The translations under genes were made by a program, and so were the position numbers. Below are positions 14,877 to 22,746 of a stretch of 28,843 nucleotides of DNA, piece after piece (positions within the stretch are counted from its first letter, which is position 1; each line of letters opens with the position of its first letter). The notes under the pieces are model-generated. The model had not been told where the DNA came from, did no database searches, and was given only the letters and a program-made list of their open reading frames with translations. This DNA is from JBFGWM01 sp041588495 (GTDB taxonomy: Bacteria > Pseudomonadota > Gammaproteobacteria > Pseudomonadales > JBFGWM01), in NCBI GenBank assembly GCA_041588495.1, contig JBFGWM010000004.1, positions 1 to 28,843 of the forward strand, written 5' to 3'.

Positions 14877-15632
14877 ATGAGTCACACGGAGCTCAGGAAG
14901 TCCCTGTCCCGGAAGCACACGCCCGACGCCATCCAGGAACGTCTCGAATCGGAGACCAACGCCAGCTACCTGCGCGACGCGGTGCTGGGGGCGATCGACG
15001 GCTGCGTCACCACCTTCGCCCTGGTCGCGGGCGCCACCGGCGCCGGCTTTTCAAGCGTGGTCGCGCTGGTACTCGGCGTTTCCAGCCTGCTCGCCGACGG
15101 GCTGTCCATGGCCATCAGCAACTACCAGGGCAGCAAGACCGAGCAGGAACGGCTGCACCAGGCGTACCACATGGAAAACCTGCACATCGACCACTACCCG
15201 GAGGGCGAGATCGAGGAAATCCGCCAGATCTTCGCCATGAAGGGATTCGAGGGCGTCGTGCTGGACCAGATCGTCGAGGTCATCACCTCCGACCGCCAGT
15301 TGTGGCTGGACACCATGATCACCGAGGAGCACGGCCTGTCCCTGACCGCGCCCGATCCCCTGCGCGCGGGGCTCGCCACCTTCGGCGCGTTCGTGGCGGT
15401 GGGGCTGGTTCCGCTGCTGCCGTTCTTCATGCCCACGCTGTTCGGCGGCGCGCTGTTCTTCGCAAGCGCGACCCTGACCGCGTTCGCGTTTTTCGGCATC
15501 GGTATCGCCAAGGGAAAACTGATGGGGCAGGCGCCCCTGCGCACCGGTCTCGAAATGCTGCTCACCGGCGGACTGGCGGCGGTCGTCGCCTATGGCCTCG
15601 GCCACGGGCTGGAAAGCGTTCTGGCCGGTTGA
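14877..15632 (+). CDS. VIT1/CCC1-family iron/manganese transporter
   Basis: A 251-residue membrane protein of the VIT1/CCC1 family. TM1 contains AVLGAIDGCVTTFALVAGATGAG, TM2 VLGVSSLLADGLSMAISNY, and two or three more helices lie in the C-terminal third. A cytosolic metal-binding stretch (about residues 85-165) is rich in Glu and His, with EEIRQIFAMKGFEG and EEHG. In eukaryotes the family loads Fe or Mn into vacuoles; bacterial forms are thought to export them or remove them from the cytosol. ATG 14877 is chosen because GAGGAG lies six bases before it; the open frame upstream overlaps the FNR box. It ends six bases from the convergent protease gene. Confidence 0.92.
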   Translation: MSHTELRKSLSRKHTPDAIQERLESETNASYLRDAVLGAIDGCVTTFALVAGATGAGFSSVVALVLGVSSLLADGLSMAISNYQGSKTEQERLHQAYHMENLHIDHYPEGEIEEIRQIFAMKGFEGVVLDQIVEVITSDRQLWLDTMITEEHGLSLTAPDPLRAGLATFGAFVAVGLVPLLPFFMPTLFGGALFFASATLTAFAFFGIGIAKGKLMGQAPLRTGLEMLLTGGLAAVVAYGLGHGLESVLAG

Positions 15633-15639
15633 ACCGGCT
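15619..15639. other. palindrome at the VIT/protease convergent junction
   Basis: GCCGGTTGAACCGGC covers the end and stop of the VIT gene, with seven-base arms about one central base. It lies where two converging transcripts meet, but has no T-run and essentially no loop, so a terminator role is only possible. Confidence 0.25.
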
Positions 15640-18600
15640 CAGGGCAGACGCACGGAGACCGGCCGGCCGCGCAGCCCGGCGTCGTCAACCGCCACGATCA
15701 CCAGGTAGCCGCCGCCCGGCGGCACGGGAATGCGCGCGGTGCCGCCCCCGGGCGTCTGCGCCGGCATGTCGGGCAACGGCGTGGCGGCCTGCCAACCGGA
15801 AAGATCGCGTACCGGCGCAGGGGCGCGGCGCAGTTCATAGCGCGCGACCCGCCCCATGTTCCAGTCGTCACCCGGTGCGGTGAACAAGACCTGGCCGCCC
15901 TCCACGCGGGCATCGAGAATCGCCCCCGGCGGTCGGCAGTCGGTGCCGTAGTTGTTCGTGTGACACTCGTCGTGGGCCTCGGTCCACCACTCGGCATTGG
16001 TCGAGGGACTGGCGGGTGCCGCGAGATCCCACACGAATCGCCAGCCCTCGCGGGTCCCGGCAACCATTTCCAGGAGACCGTCCGCATCGATGTCGCCGAT
16101 TGCCGGCACGTTGTACAGCCAGCCTCCCGCAAGCTTCGGAAACCCGGCAGCGTCCTCGCCGTAGATGTTATAGGCGTGCACCAGGTAAAGACCGGTGCCG
16201 ACCACGATCTCGCGGGTGCCGGAGCCGTCGACGTCGGCAATCGCCGGCGTGGACAACAGCTGGTAGTCGTCGGTGGCAACCGGGTATCCGGGCAGGTAGG
16301 ACTCCGGCAACAGGTAATCCCAGGCCTGGACCACGTGGTTCTGGGGCAGGTTCTGCCCGGTGAGCAACAGGTTCGCAACGCCGCCGGAAGTGATCCCGCC
16401 ACTGGCGATGTCGAGACCGCCGAACCCGTTGAGGTCACCGATTGCGGCATACTCGAACAGGTTCAACACCTTGCCCGCGTCGCTGTGGGCGCCGCCGTTG
16501 ACCACGCCCTCGCTCGCGTAGGCCGCCATGCTGCCGTCGGCGCGGATCACGTGCAGATCACCGGTGGTGATGCTGGCCACCACCTCGTCCACGCCGTCGC
16601 CATCGAAGTCGGCCAGCGCCACCGCGTGCTGCGGCCCGACCAGGGGCAGCACGTCGGGCAGGATGCCGTTGATCTTCACCGGCCACCCGGGTACCAAACT
16701 GCCGTCGTCATTGATGGCGTAGATGCGCGATGAGCCGCCGATCGCGTTGGCCAGCAGGTTGGTGACCAGGCCCTGCACCGCGGCCTTGAGATCCCCGGGA
16801 CCTTCCGGGCGCACCGCGCCGTACACCTCGTTGCTGCCGGAAACGATTTCCAGCTGCGGGTCGTCGTCGAGGTTGCCCACCGCGGGGGTCGCGATCAGCT
16901 CGCCACCGTAAAAGCTGGCCTCGCCGGGGTCCGCGAGCTTCTTCGGAAAACCGCTACGGAGGCTGCCGTCCTCTCCGGACCAAACGTACACGTGGCCATC
17001 GAGGGCAGCGACGATGATCTCCTTTGCACCGCCGTCATTATCGAGGTCCGCGATCACCGGCGAACCGAGAATGCCGGGCTTGGGATGGTTCCCGCGATCC
17101 CGCGTGGCGGGCGTGGACAGGGCCGGATCCACACCCAGCCGCAGGCGCACCGAGCCGTCGGGCCTGAGCACGACAATGCGGCCGTCGGCGGCCGCGGCCA
17201 CGATATCCGGAACGAAATCGTTGTCGAGGTCGGCGATGGCCGGGGTGCGGAATCCACCGGTAGGCGGCGGCACCCCACCCTCTTTGAAGGCGCGGGAGCC
17301 GGCATGGTAGAAGTAGGTCGGCTCGAGTTGCCACGGCTGGCCACCATTGAACGAGGCCAGTGGCCGGCCGTCGTGGTTCCAGACCCACAGCTCCCCGGAA
17401 CTGTTGGCCTCGATAATTTCCAGGGTGCCGTTGCCGTCGAGGTCATAGAGCACCGGCGAGCTCTCGCCCCCGGTATCGACGAACTTGGGCCAGCCGGGAT
17501 GCCAGGTGGGATCGTGATAAACGAACCACGCCTTGCGGTCCTCCCCGACGTTGCCCTCCGCGTCGGTGACCCGCAGGCGCACGCTGATCACGAATTCGTT
17601 CGGGTCCTCGGGCGGTTTGCCGGTCATGCTGCCGGGCAGTCGCGACGCAACCTGCGCGACATCAAGTTCGCCGAGCAGGCGGGTCGCGCCGCGGCCGGCG
17701 CCCTGCCCCTTGGTGCAATCGGCGCCGCTGACGAATTTCTCGAAGGCATCGTCGGCGGGTTCCACCCCGACGGCCCACTCCAGGTCGTAACTGCACAGCG
17801 CCGAGCGCCTTGCGCGCGCCTCGCCCTCGATACGTACCACGGCCGCCGACTTCGGATCCAGCATCGCCCACCAGGCCGGATCACGGATCAGCGCCTCGGG
17901 CGGAATCCGCCCCTCCTTGACCGCGCGCACCGCGCGCCCGACGTGGGCGCGACCATAGCCGAAATGCTCGTCCCAACCCTGCTGCGCGCGGTCGGGAATG
18001 CCCAGGCCCACGGTGTTGAACGGCAGCACGTCCTCGGCGGTCATGGTGAGCAGTTGCTTGACCTCGTTGGCCGACAGCGGCCCCTTGCGCAGTTTTCCGG
18101 CCTTCGCCAATTCGAGGCCGCGGGAGTGGATGAGGCCCGCTGCGCCACCGGCCTGCCCGGTGTCCTGGCTGCCGGTGTCACCGACGAAACAGACGTGGGC
18201 GTGGGCGCCATGCTGGGTGAGGTTGGCCTGCCGGAACCAGGTCTGCACCGGCGCCGCGAGGTTCACACCGAGTCGCGCGGTGTAGTCGGCCAGGCCGGCA
18301 ATCTCGTTGGAGCCGCCGGAGGGTGCGTCCGCGACGCAGCCGTTGATGAAGATGCTCTCGACGTAGTTGGTCGGGTAATTGTGGTTCGCGGTGTTGAGGT
18401 CGCTGGAAACATGCATCAGCGCCATGCCATGCTCGTAGGCGTAACGGTTCATCGCCTTGGCGGTGCGCGTGTTGTGCAGGAGACCGTTGGCGACCACCTC
18501 GACCAGTGCGCCATTGTCCACCGCGTAGGCGGTGCCCGCGGCCCAGTTGTCACCGGGCATCACGAACACGTCGTAAGTGCGCAGCATCATCACCCGGCAG

Positions 18601-19367
18601 CGCGGGCAGATGCCGGCGCCCGCCTCGCCGTCGTGGGTCTGCTCGGCCACCTCCAGCGCGCGACCGGTGCCGTGGTTGGTCGCGGCGGTGTAACTGGAGA
18701 CGTCCGACGGATCGTTGTCGTCGTCGAGAAAATCCCACCCGGCGATGTCGTCGACGTAACCGTTGCCATCGGCATCGGTACCGTCGGAGAAGGCGAGAAT
18801 CAGGTCCTGCGCATCCAGGTGTTCGATCCCGTTGGCGGCGGGATCGACCCGCGGGTCGCGGGCATAGTCATCGACGGTGAACGCGCCGTCGCCGTCCGCA
18901 TCCCAGTCGGCGGCTTCAACGTCGCCCGCCATCGGGCGCGGCAGTTCACCGCGATTGATCCAGATCTGCCTGCGCACGCGCGGATTGTCCCAGCGGATGC
19001 CGGTATCCAGCACCGCGACCACCACGTCAGGGGAACCGATGGTGGTCTTCCAGGCCAGGTCGACGGAAACCCCGGACACCTGCGGCTTGCCGATCGCCGG
19101 ACCCTCGCGGTAGATGGCGCTATGCTCGGTGCCGTCCGGCGCGAAGCCGAACAGCTGGTATTGTTCTTTCCAGAAATCAGCGCAACGCGCCGCATCCTCG
19201 TCATCCGACTCCGCACAGTCGAAACGCGGATCATTGGGGGTATTGCGCCGCAGGTCGGGGACGGGGTCGTCGGTGAATGCCGGGAAACGGTCGTCCGCAT
19301 TCAGCACGCCGGTAAGCGTCCAGAGGACGCCGACCAGGAGCATCGCGGATGGCCGCAAACAGTGCAT
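15639..19367 (-). CDS. secreted subtilisin-like (S8) protein with FG-GAP/VCBS beta-propeller
   Basis: A 1242-residue protein. A signal peptide covers about residues 1-24. The S8 domain spans about 95-480: Asp121 in VVVAVLDTGI, His232 in NHGTGRALEVA, Asn residues in DLNTANHNYP near the oxyanion position, and Ser400 in GDTGSQDTGQAGGAAGL where GTSxxAPxxAG is usual. An acidic Asp/Gly-rich insert (about 150-225) between Asp and His may bind calcium. From about 620 to 1150, roughly eight repeats (for example SPVLYDLDGNGTLEII, PAIADLDNDFVPDIV, PVIADLDNDGGAKEII, VALADFDGDGVDEVV, PAIADVDGSGTREIV, PAIGDIDADGLLEMV) indicate an FG-GAP/VCBS propeller. The last 90 residues resemble a fibronectin-III-like fold. 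It is likely an extracellular or surface enzyme or binding protein. The Ser motif is degenerate, so activity is unproven. Confidence 0.86.
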   Translation of the reverse strand: MHCLRPSAMLLVGVLWTLTGVLNADDRFPAFTDDPVPDLRRNTPNDPRFDCAESDDEDAARCADFWKEQYQLFGFAPDGTEHSAIYREGPAIGKPQVSGVSVDLAWKTTIGSPDVVVAVLDTGIRWDNPRVRRQIWINRGELPRPMAGDVEAADWDADGDGAFTVDDYARDPRVDPAANGIEHLDAQDLILAFSDGTDADGNGYVDDIAGWDFLDDDNDPSDVSSYTAATNHGTGRALEVAEQTHDGEAGAGICPRCRVMMLRTYDVFVMPGDNWAAGTAYAVDNGALVEVVANGLLHNTRTAKAMNRYAYEHGMALMHVSSDLNTANHNYPTNYVESIFINGCVADAPSGGSNEIAGLADYTARLGVNLAAPVQTWFRQANLTQHGAHAHVCFVGDTGSQDTGQAGGAAGLIHSRGLELAKAGKLRKGPLSANEVKQLLTMTAEDVLPFNTVGLGIPDRAQQGWDEHFGYGRAHVGRAVRAVKEGRIPPEALIRDPAWWAMLDPKSAAVVRIEGEARARRSALCSYDLEWAVGVEPADDAFEKFVSGADCTKGQGAGRGATRLLGELDVAQVASRLPGSMTGKPPEDPNEFVISVRLRVTDAEGNVGEDRKAWFVYHDPTWHPGWPKFVDTGGESSPVLYDLDGNGTLEIIEANSSGELWVWNHDGRPLASFNGGQPWQLEPTYFYHAGSRAFKEGGVPPPTGGFRTPAIADLDNDFVPDIVAAAADGRIVVLRPDGSVRLRLGVDPALSTPATRDRGNHPKPGILGSPVIADLDNDGGAKEIIVAALDGHVYVWSGEDGSLRSGFPKKLADPGEASFYGGELIATPAVGNLDDDPQLEIVSGSNEVYGAVRPEGPGDLKAAVQGLVTNLLANAIGGSSRIYAINDDGSLVPGWPVKINGILPDVLPLVGPQHAVALADFDGDGVDEVVASITTGDLHVIRADGSMAAYASEGVVNGGAHSDAGKVLNLFEYAAIGDLNGFGGLDIASGGITSGGVANLLLTGQNLPQNHVVQAWDYLLPESYLPGYPVATDDYQLLSTPAIADVDGSGTREIVVGTGLYLVHAYNIYGEDAAGFPKLAGGWLYNVPAIGDIDADGLLEMVAGTREGWRFVWDLAAPASPSTNAEWWTEAHDECHTNNYGTDCRPPGAILDARVEGGQVLFTAPGDDWNMGRVARYELRRAPAPVRDLSGWQAATPLPDMPAQTPGGGTARIPVPPGGGYLVIVAVDDAGLRGRPVSVRLP

Positions 19368-19506
19368 TCTGGAACCCCGGGCAAAACGAAACGGCGGCTC
19401 GCTCTGCGTGATCCGCGGTGCCTGCCACCACGGGAAATCCGCCGCCTGCTACCAAACATAACACTTACCGCTTGGTATAGACGATCCCCCGGGAGAATGA
19501 ATTTTT

Positions 19507-19526
19507 CCGCAATTTCACTATTGCGG
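19507..19526. repeat. inverted repeat downstream of the ATP-grasp gene
   Basis: CCGCAAT and ATTGCGG form a seven-base stem with a six-base loop in the 174-bp gap between the ATP-grasp stop and the S8 protein start. T-runs sit on the wrong side for termination of the minus-strand operon, so it may be an operator or an imperfect terminator. No convincing promoter for the S8 gene is visible in the rest of the gap. Confidence 0.4.
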
Positions 19527-19541
19527 GAACCTAGAAACGGG

Positions 19542-20483
19542 TCAGGTGGGAAACAGGGTCACCGCGAGTCCGGCGCGCTCCTCGGGGTCGGCGGGAATCT
19601 CCTTCAGGGCCTCCACCCGCTCCAGCCGCTTGCGCAGGCCGCTGCGATTGGCGATCTGGATACTCAGGCCGGGACGCGCGTTGAGTTCCAGGAGCAGGGG
19701 CCCCAGGTTACGGTCGAGGACGATGTCGGCACCGAAATATCCCAGGCCTGTCAGTTCATAACAGCGCGAGGCCAGGCTGAGCATCACGTCCCAGTTGGGC
19801 AGTTCGACGTCCTGCAGGGGATTGCCGGTATCCGGGTGCTCGGTGATCGGCACCTCCTGCTGCACGCCCCGGTGTGTCATCCCGGTCGGCAGATCGATAC
19901 CCACCCCCACGCCGCCCTGGTGCAGGTTGGCCTTGCCCCCCGACATGCGGGTCGGCAGACGCAGCATCGCCATGGTCGGAATGCCACGGAACACCACGAT
20001 ACGGATGTCCGGGACACCGCCATAACTGATCGCGTTGAACAGCGGATCGATCTTCACCCGGTACTCGATCAGCGCGCTGTCCGGCACGCCGCCAAGGCTG
20101 TAGAGACCACTCAGCGTGTTCGATACGTGGTGCTCAATGGCCTCCTCGTCGAGGAGCATGCCGTCGCTGCGCAGCCAGCAGTTGCGCCGGCGCCCGGTGA
20201 TCACCAGCACGCCGTTGCCGCCGCTGCCCTTGGCCGGCTTGATCACGAAATCGGTGTGTTCGCCGACCAGGCTCGGCAGTTCCTGCACCTGGTGCTGGAT
20301 CTCCACCACGCCGTAGAGCTCGGGAATCGCGATGCCGGCGTCACCGGCGAGCCGCTTGGTGTGCAACTTGTCGTCCACCAGGGGATACAGGCGGCGCTGG
20401 TTGTATTGCAGGATGTAGCGCGCATTGCGCCGGTTCATCCCGAGGATGCCCATCTCGTTGAGGCGGCGCGCGATGGAGATCAC
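19542..20483 (-). CDS. RimK-related ATP-grasp alpha-L-glutamate ligase-like protein
   Basis: A 313-residue ATP-grasp enzyme that I recognise as the RimK-related glutamate-ligase-like family (TIGR02291 type). The ATP-binding lid is DFVIKPAKGSGGNGVLVI (about 78-95). Substrate-loop elements include DIRIVVFRGIPTMAMLRLP and GGKANLHQGGVGVGID. The metal-binding end is LLLELNARPGLSIQIAN (about 258-274), with the paired Glu and Asn. Such enzymes ligate an amino acid or peptide to a carboxylate using ATP; the substrate of this branch is unknown. The start is GTG at 20483, which overlaps the stop of the upstream 7TM gene (GTGA) behind GGGAG. The longer frame to 20711 merely overlaps that gene. It is the last gene of a three-gene operon. 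Confidence 0.9.
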   Translation of the reverse strand: MISIARRLNEMGILGMNRRNARYILQYNQRRLYPLVDDKLHTKRLAGDAGIAIPELYGVVEIQHQVQELPSLVGEHTDFVIKPAKGSGGNGVLVITGRRRNCWLRSDGMLLDEEAIEHHVSNTLSGLYSLGGVPDSALIEYRVKIDPLFNAISYGGVPDIRIVVFRGIPTMAMLRLPTRMSGGKANLHQGGVGVGIDLPTGMTHRGVQQEVPITEHPDTGNPLQDVELPNWDVMLSLASRCYELTGLGYFGADIVLDRNLGPLLLELNARPGLSIQIANRSGLRKRLERVEALKEIPADPEERAGLAVTLFPT

Positions 20484-22021
20484 TGCCTCTGCTCCCGCAA
20501 CAGGTTGCGGAACCGGTGCAACTCCGAAAGCCGGTAACCCGAGTAGCGACCCAGCAGCAGGGTTGCCGCGAGCACGCCGAGGAGCAACTCCGGAAACACG
20601 AACACCAGGTGGGAAAGCCACTCGTTGAACATCACCATGTACCCGAGTATCGCGGTCAGGAGTGTTCCCAGGCCCTGCTTGAAGGCCGCCTGGGGCCCGT
20701 TCTCCTCCCACACGATCGAGGCGCGTTCGATGGTCATGGCCACGATGACCATGGGGAACAACGCGACCGACAGGCCGCGTTCAAGCCCGAGGTTATTGCT
20801 GACCACGCTGATGCCCGCCATCAGCAGCACCACCACGGTGACCACGGAGGCCAGTCGCGGGACCAGCAACAGCTTGAGACGCTCGAAATAGAAACGAATC
20901 GACAGGCCGAGGGAGATCAGCAGGACAAACAGCGCGATGCCCCACAACAGGCGCGTCTCGCGAAATGCCAGCGCGATGAGGATCGGCATGAAGGTGCCGA
21001 AGGTGCTGATACCCACCACGTTGCGCATCAGGACCACCACCAGCGCGCCCACCGGCACCGCGAGCAGCACGCGGTACACGTTCTGGGTCTGCAGGGGCAG
21101 CGACAGCAGGGAGAAGTCCATGATCCGGGAGTCGAACAGGTCTGCCCGTTTCTCGGCCAGGGTGTAGACATCGATAACACTGCGCCGCGAGGCGATCTCC
21201 ACCTGCGGTGCACGGGTCCCCTCGGAGCTGACCAGCGGTTCGCTGCCGGTCCGCCAGAAAAGCGTGTTCCCGGGAGCGCCGCGCCCGGCATTCAGCGGGT
21301 TGAAGATCAGCCACTCGCTCCCGTTGTAAACCTCGAGCCACGGTTCCGGGACCAGGTTGCGCGCGCCGTCCTGTAGGCGCACCCCCCAGACGACCCGCGA
21401 CGGGATGCGCGCCCCGGCAAGCAACTTGCGCAGCCCCTCGATCTGACCATCGCTGATATTGAAGTGACTGCGAATGAGGGCCACGTTTTCATCGGCGGAT
21501 TTCGCGGCCAGTTTCTTCAACAGGACCCAGGCGAAGGTGGCCGTATCGGCCGACTGCGCGCGCACGTCCGCCAGCAGCGCCTCCACCGCAGGCCCGACCG
21601 TGTCATCATAATCGGGAACTTTCGGAAACACCGGCCGGCGCAGCGCGGGGCGGGAAAGAATTTCGTCCTCGCTCTCCTGGTGGGCGAGAATCCGGTAGTA
21701 GAGCGTCTGGCTTCCCAGTGGCCGGCGTCCCGACCACTGCGCCTTGCGGTTGCCCTTTTCGCGGTCCACCGCGAGCCCGTAGCTTCCGGCTACGAAATCC
21801 TCGTCAATCAGGGTGAAGTTCGGCGTTTCGGATGGAATGAAGAACTGCACCTTGACCGGCACACCGCGGGCCGTGAAACTGATCCGCGCCTCGACATGCC
21901 AGACACTGGCCTCCGGCGTCGGCGTCAGCGGCAGGTGCAGCACGAGCACCTTGTAGGCCACCAGCGACAGGGCGCAGGCGACCAAAATTCCGGCAAGCAG
22001 GCGCACGTGCAGGTCTTTCAA
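20480..22021 (-). CDS. inactive transglutaminase-like protein with 7TM C-terminus (UUP1 family)
   Basis: A 513-residue membrane protein of the inactive transglutaminase/7TM family. TM1 (about 7-28) is followed by a periplasmic region to about 310 and then seven hydrophobic helices (about 312-500). The transglutaminase-like core is recognisable from LRKLLAGARIPSRVVWGVRL and EPWLEVYNGSEWLIFNPLNAG (about 225-245), but the usual catalytic Cys is absent, His is Glu in EPW, and Asp is Asn in NPL. It is therefore expected to bind a peptide, not cleave or crosslink it. The start is TTG, four bases overlapping the upstream gene's stop (TTGA), with GGGAG seven bases before it. It probably serves as the membrane receptor or transporter for the ligase product. 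Confidence 0.9.
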   Translation of the reverse strand: MKDLHVRLLAGILVACALSLVAYKVLVLHLPLTPTPEASVWHVEARISFTARGVPVKVQFFIPSETPNFTLIDEDFVAGSYGLAVDREKGNRKAQWSGRRPLGSQTLYYRILAHQESEDEILSRPALRRPVFPKVPDYDDTVGPAVEALLADVRAQSADTATFAWVLLKKLAAKSADENVALIRSHFNISDGQIEGLRKLLAGARIPSRVVWGVRLQDGARNLVPEPWLEVYNGSEWLIFNPLNAGRGAPGNTLFWRTGSEPLVSSEGTRAPQVEIASRRSVIDVYTLAEKRADLFDSRIMDFSLLSLPLQTQNVYRVLLAVPVGALVVVLMRNVVGISTFGTFMPILIALAFRETRLLWGIALFVLLISLGLSIRFYFERLKLLLVPRLASVVTVVVLLMAGISVVSNNLGLERGLSVALFPMVIVAMTIERASIVWEENGPQAAFKQGLGTLLTAILGYMVMFNEWLSHLVFVFPELLLGVLAATLLLGRYSGYRLSELHRFRNLLREQRQ

Positions 22022-22599
22022 GGAACTCTCCCTTCGGTCCCGTTCATGTTGCCCTTGTCACCGCCATTCCTGCACGCTTCCCCACCCAGGAAAGTGGCGC
22101 CGGGATCCACCAGCACAATGTCTTTCAGGGCGCGCCTGCCCAGCAGAACGGGGTAAAGGAACCGATCCCGGTTGATCAGGCTGAACTCGGCGGTCAGTTG
22201 GCGCCCTCCAATACAGACGTTCATCTCGACCACCGCACGGCGCTGGTGCTTCCGGACGTGGCGCTTGATGCGCACGAAACGAACCACCGGCCGCTCGAGC
22301 ACCAGTTCCGGGTTGCGTGGATCGCGGGTCTGGAAACTGAAACGGACCCAGTCCCGGTCGTCGCGCTCGAAGAAACGGATCTCGCGCGCATCCAGGGACG
22401 AGGTCTTGGCCCCGGTATCCAGTTTCCCCTTCACCGGCACGCCGGCGACCGCGACATGCTCCACCCAGCCAAGCAGCATCTTCTGGCTGACCGCGGCGGC
22501 CGCAGGCAACGCGCCCAGGCACAGCACGATGACCGCCAGCCAGCCCGCCGCGTTGACGCGACCCCTGCCCGCACCGGCCCCGGCACTCTCCTGCTGCAT
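22018..22599 (-). CDS. retropepsin-like aspartic protease (RimB/Zn_protease family)
   Basis: A 193-residue secreted protein. An Arg-containing N-region and hydrophobic core (AAGWLAVIVLCLGALPAAAA) form a signal peptide or anchor ending near residue 36. The rest is the single-domain retropepsin-like family long named putative ATP-dependent zinc protease (PF05618). It contains LGWVEHVAV, then KLDTGAKTSSLDA with catalytic Asp61, a beta-rich middle and LLGRRALKDIVLVDPGATF near the end. Retropepsin folds work as dimers with one Asp per subunit. The related RimB acts in the RimK system. ATG 22599 is chosen because GGGAGG lies upstream and the signal peptide follows. It heads the operon with the 7TM and ATP-grasp genes and is divergent from the AstE-like gene. 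Confidence 0.9.
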   Translation of the reverse strand: MQQESAGAGAGRGRVNAAGWLAVIVLCLGALPAAAAVSQKMLLGWVEHVAVAGVPVKGKLDTGAKTSSLDAREIRFFERDDRDWVRFSFQTRDPRNPELVLERPVVRFVRIKRHVRKHQRRAVVEMNVCIGGRQLTAEFSLINRDRFLYPVLLGRRALKDIVLVDPGATFLGGEACRNGGDKGNMNGTEGRVP

Positions 22600-22627
22600 C
22601 CACAAACCAACCTCCCGTTCATCTGAT

Positions 22628-22635
22628 ACTATAGT
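22628..22635. promoter_or_regulatory. palindromic shared -10 between the retropepsin and AstE-like genes
   Basis: ACTATAGT reads the same on both strands, giving TATAGT (five of six -10 bases) in each direction in the 147-bp divergent gap. The minus-strand start would lie about 20 bp before the retropepsin ATG. Neither side has a good -35, so an activator may be needed. Confidence 0.3.
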
Positions 22636-22746
22636 TTGCCGACCCGCATTGCGCGTTCCCACGGCGGCATGACGCGACGCACGATTCGGGCACGCGAACA
22701 GGTCTGTCCATTTTTTGAACTGCCACGAATCGCTCAGCCTGCACCC

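Noticed and set aside
16992..20537. 1181-codon open frame on the plus strand
   Set aside because: It is antisense to the S8-propeller and ATP-grasp genes, has no ribosome site or recognisable domain, and its Arg/Gly/Val/His-rich composition is typical of a high-GC shadow frame.
20484..20711. N-terminal extension of the ATP-grasp gene
   Set aside because: It overlaps the 7TM gene in another frame; the GTGA overlap and ribosome site support 20483.
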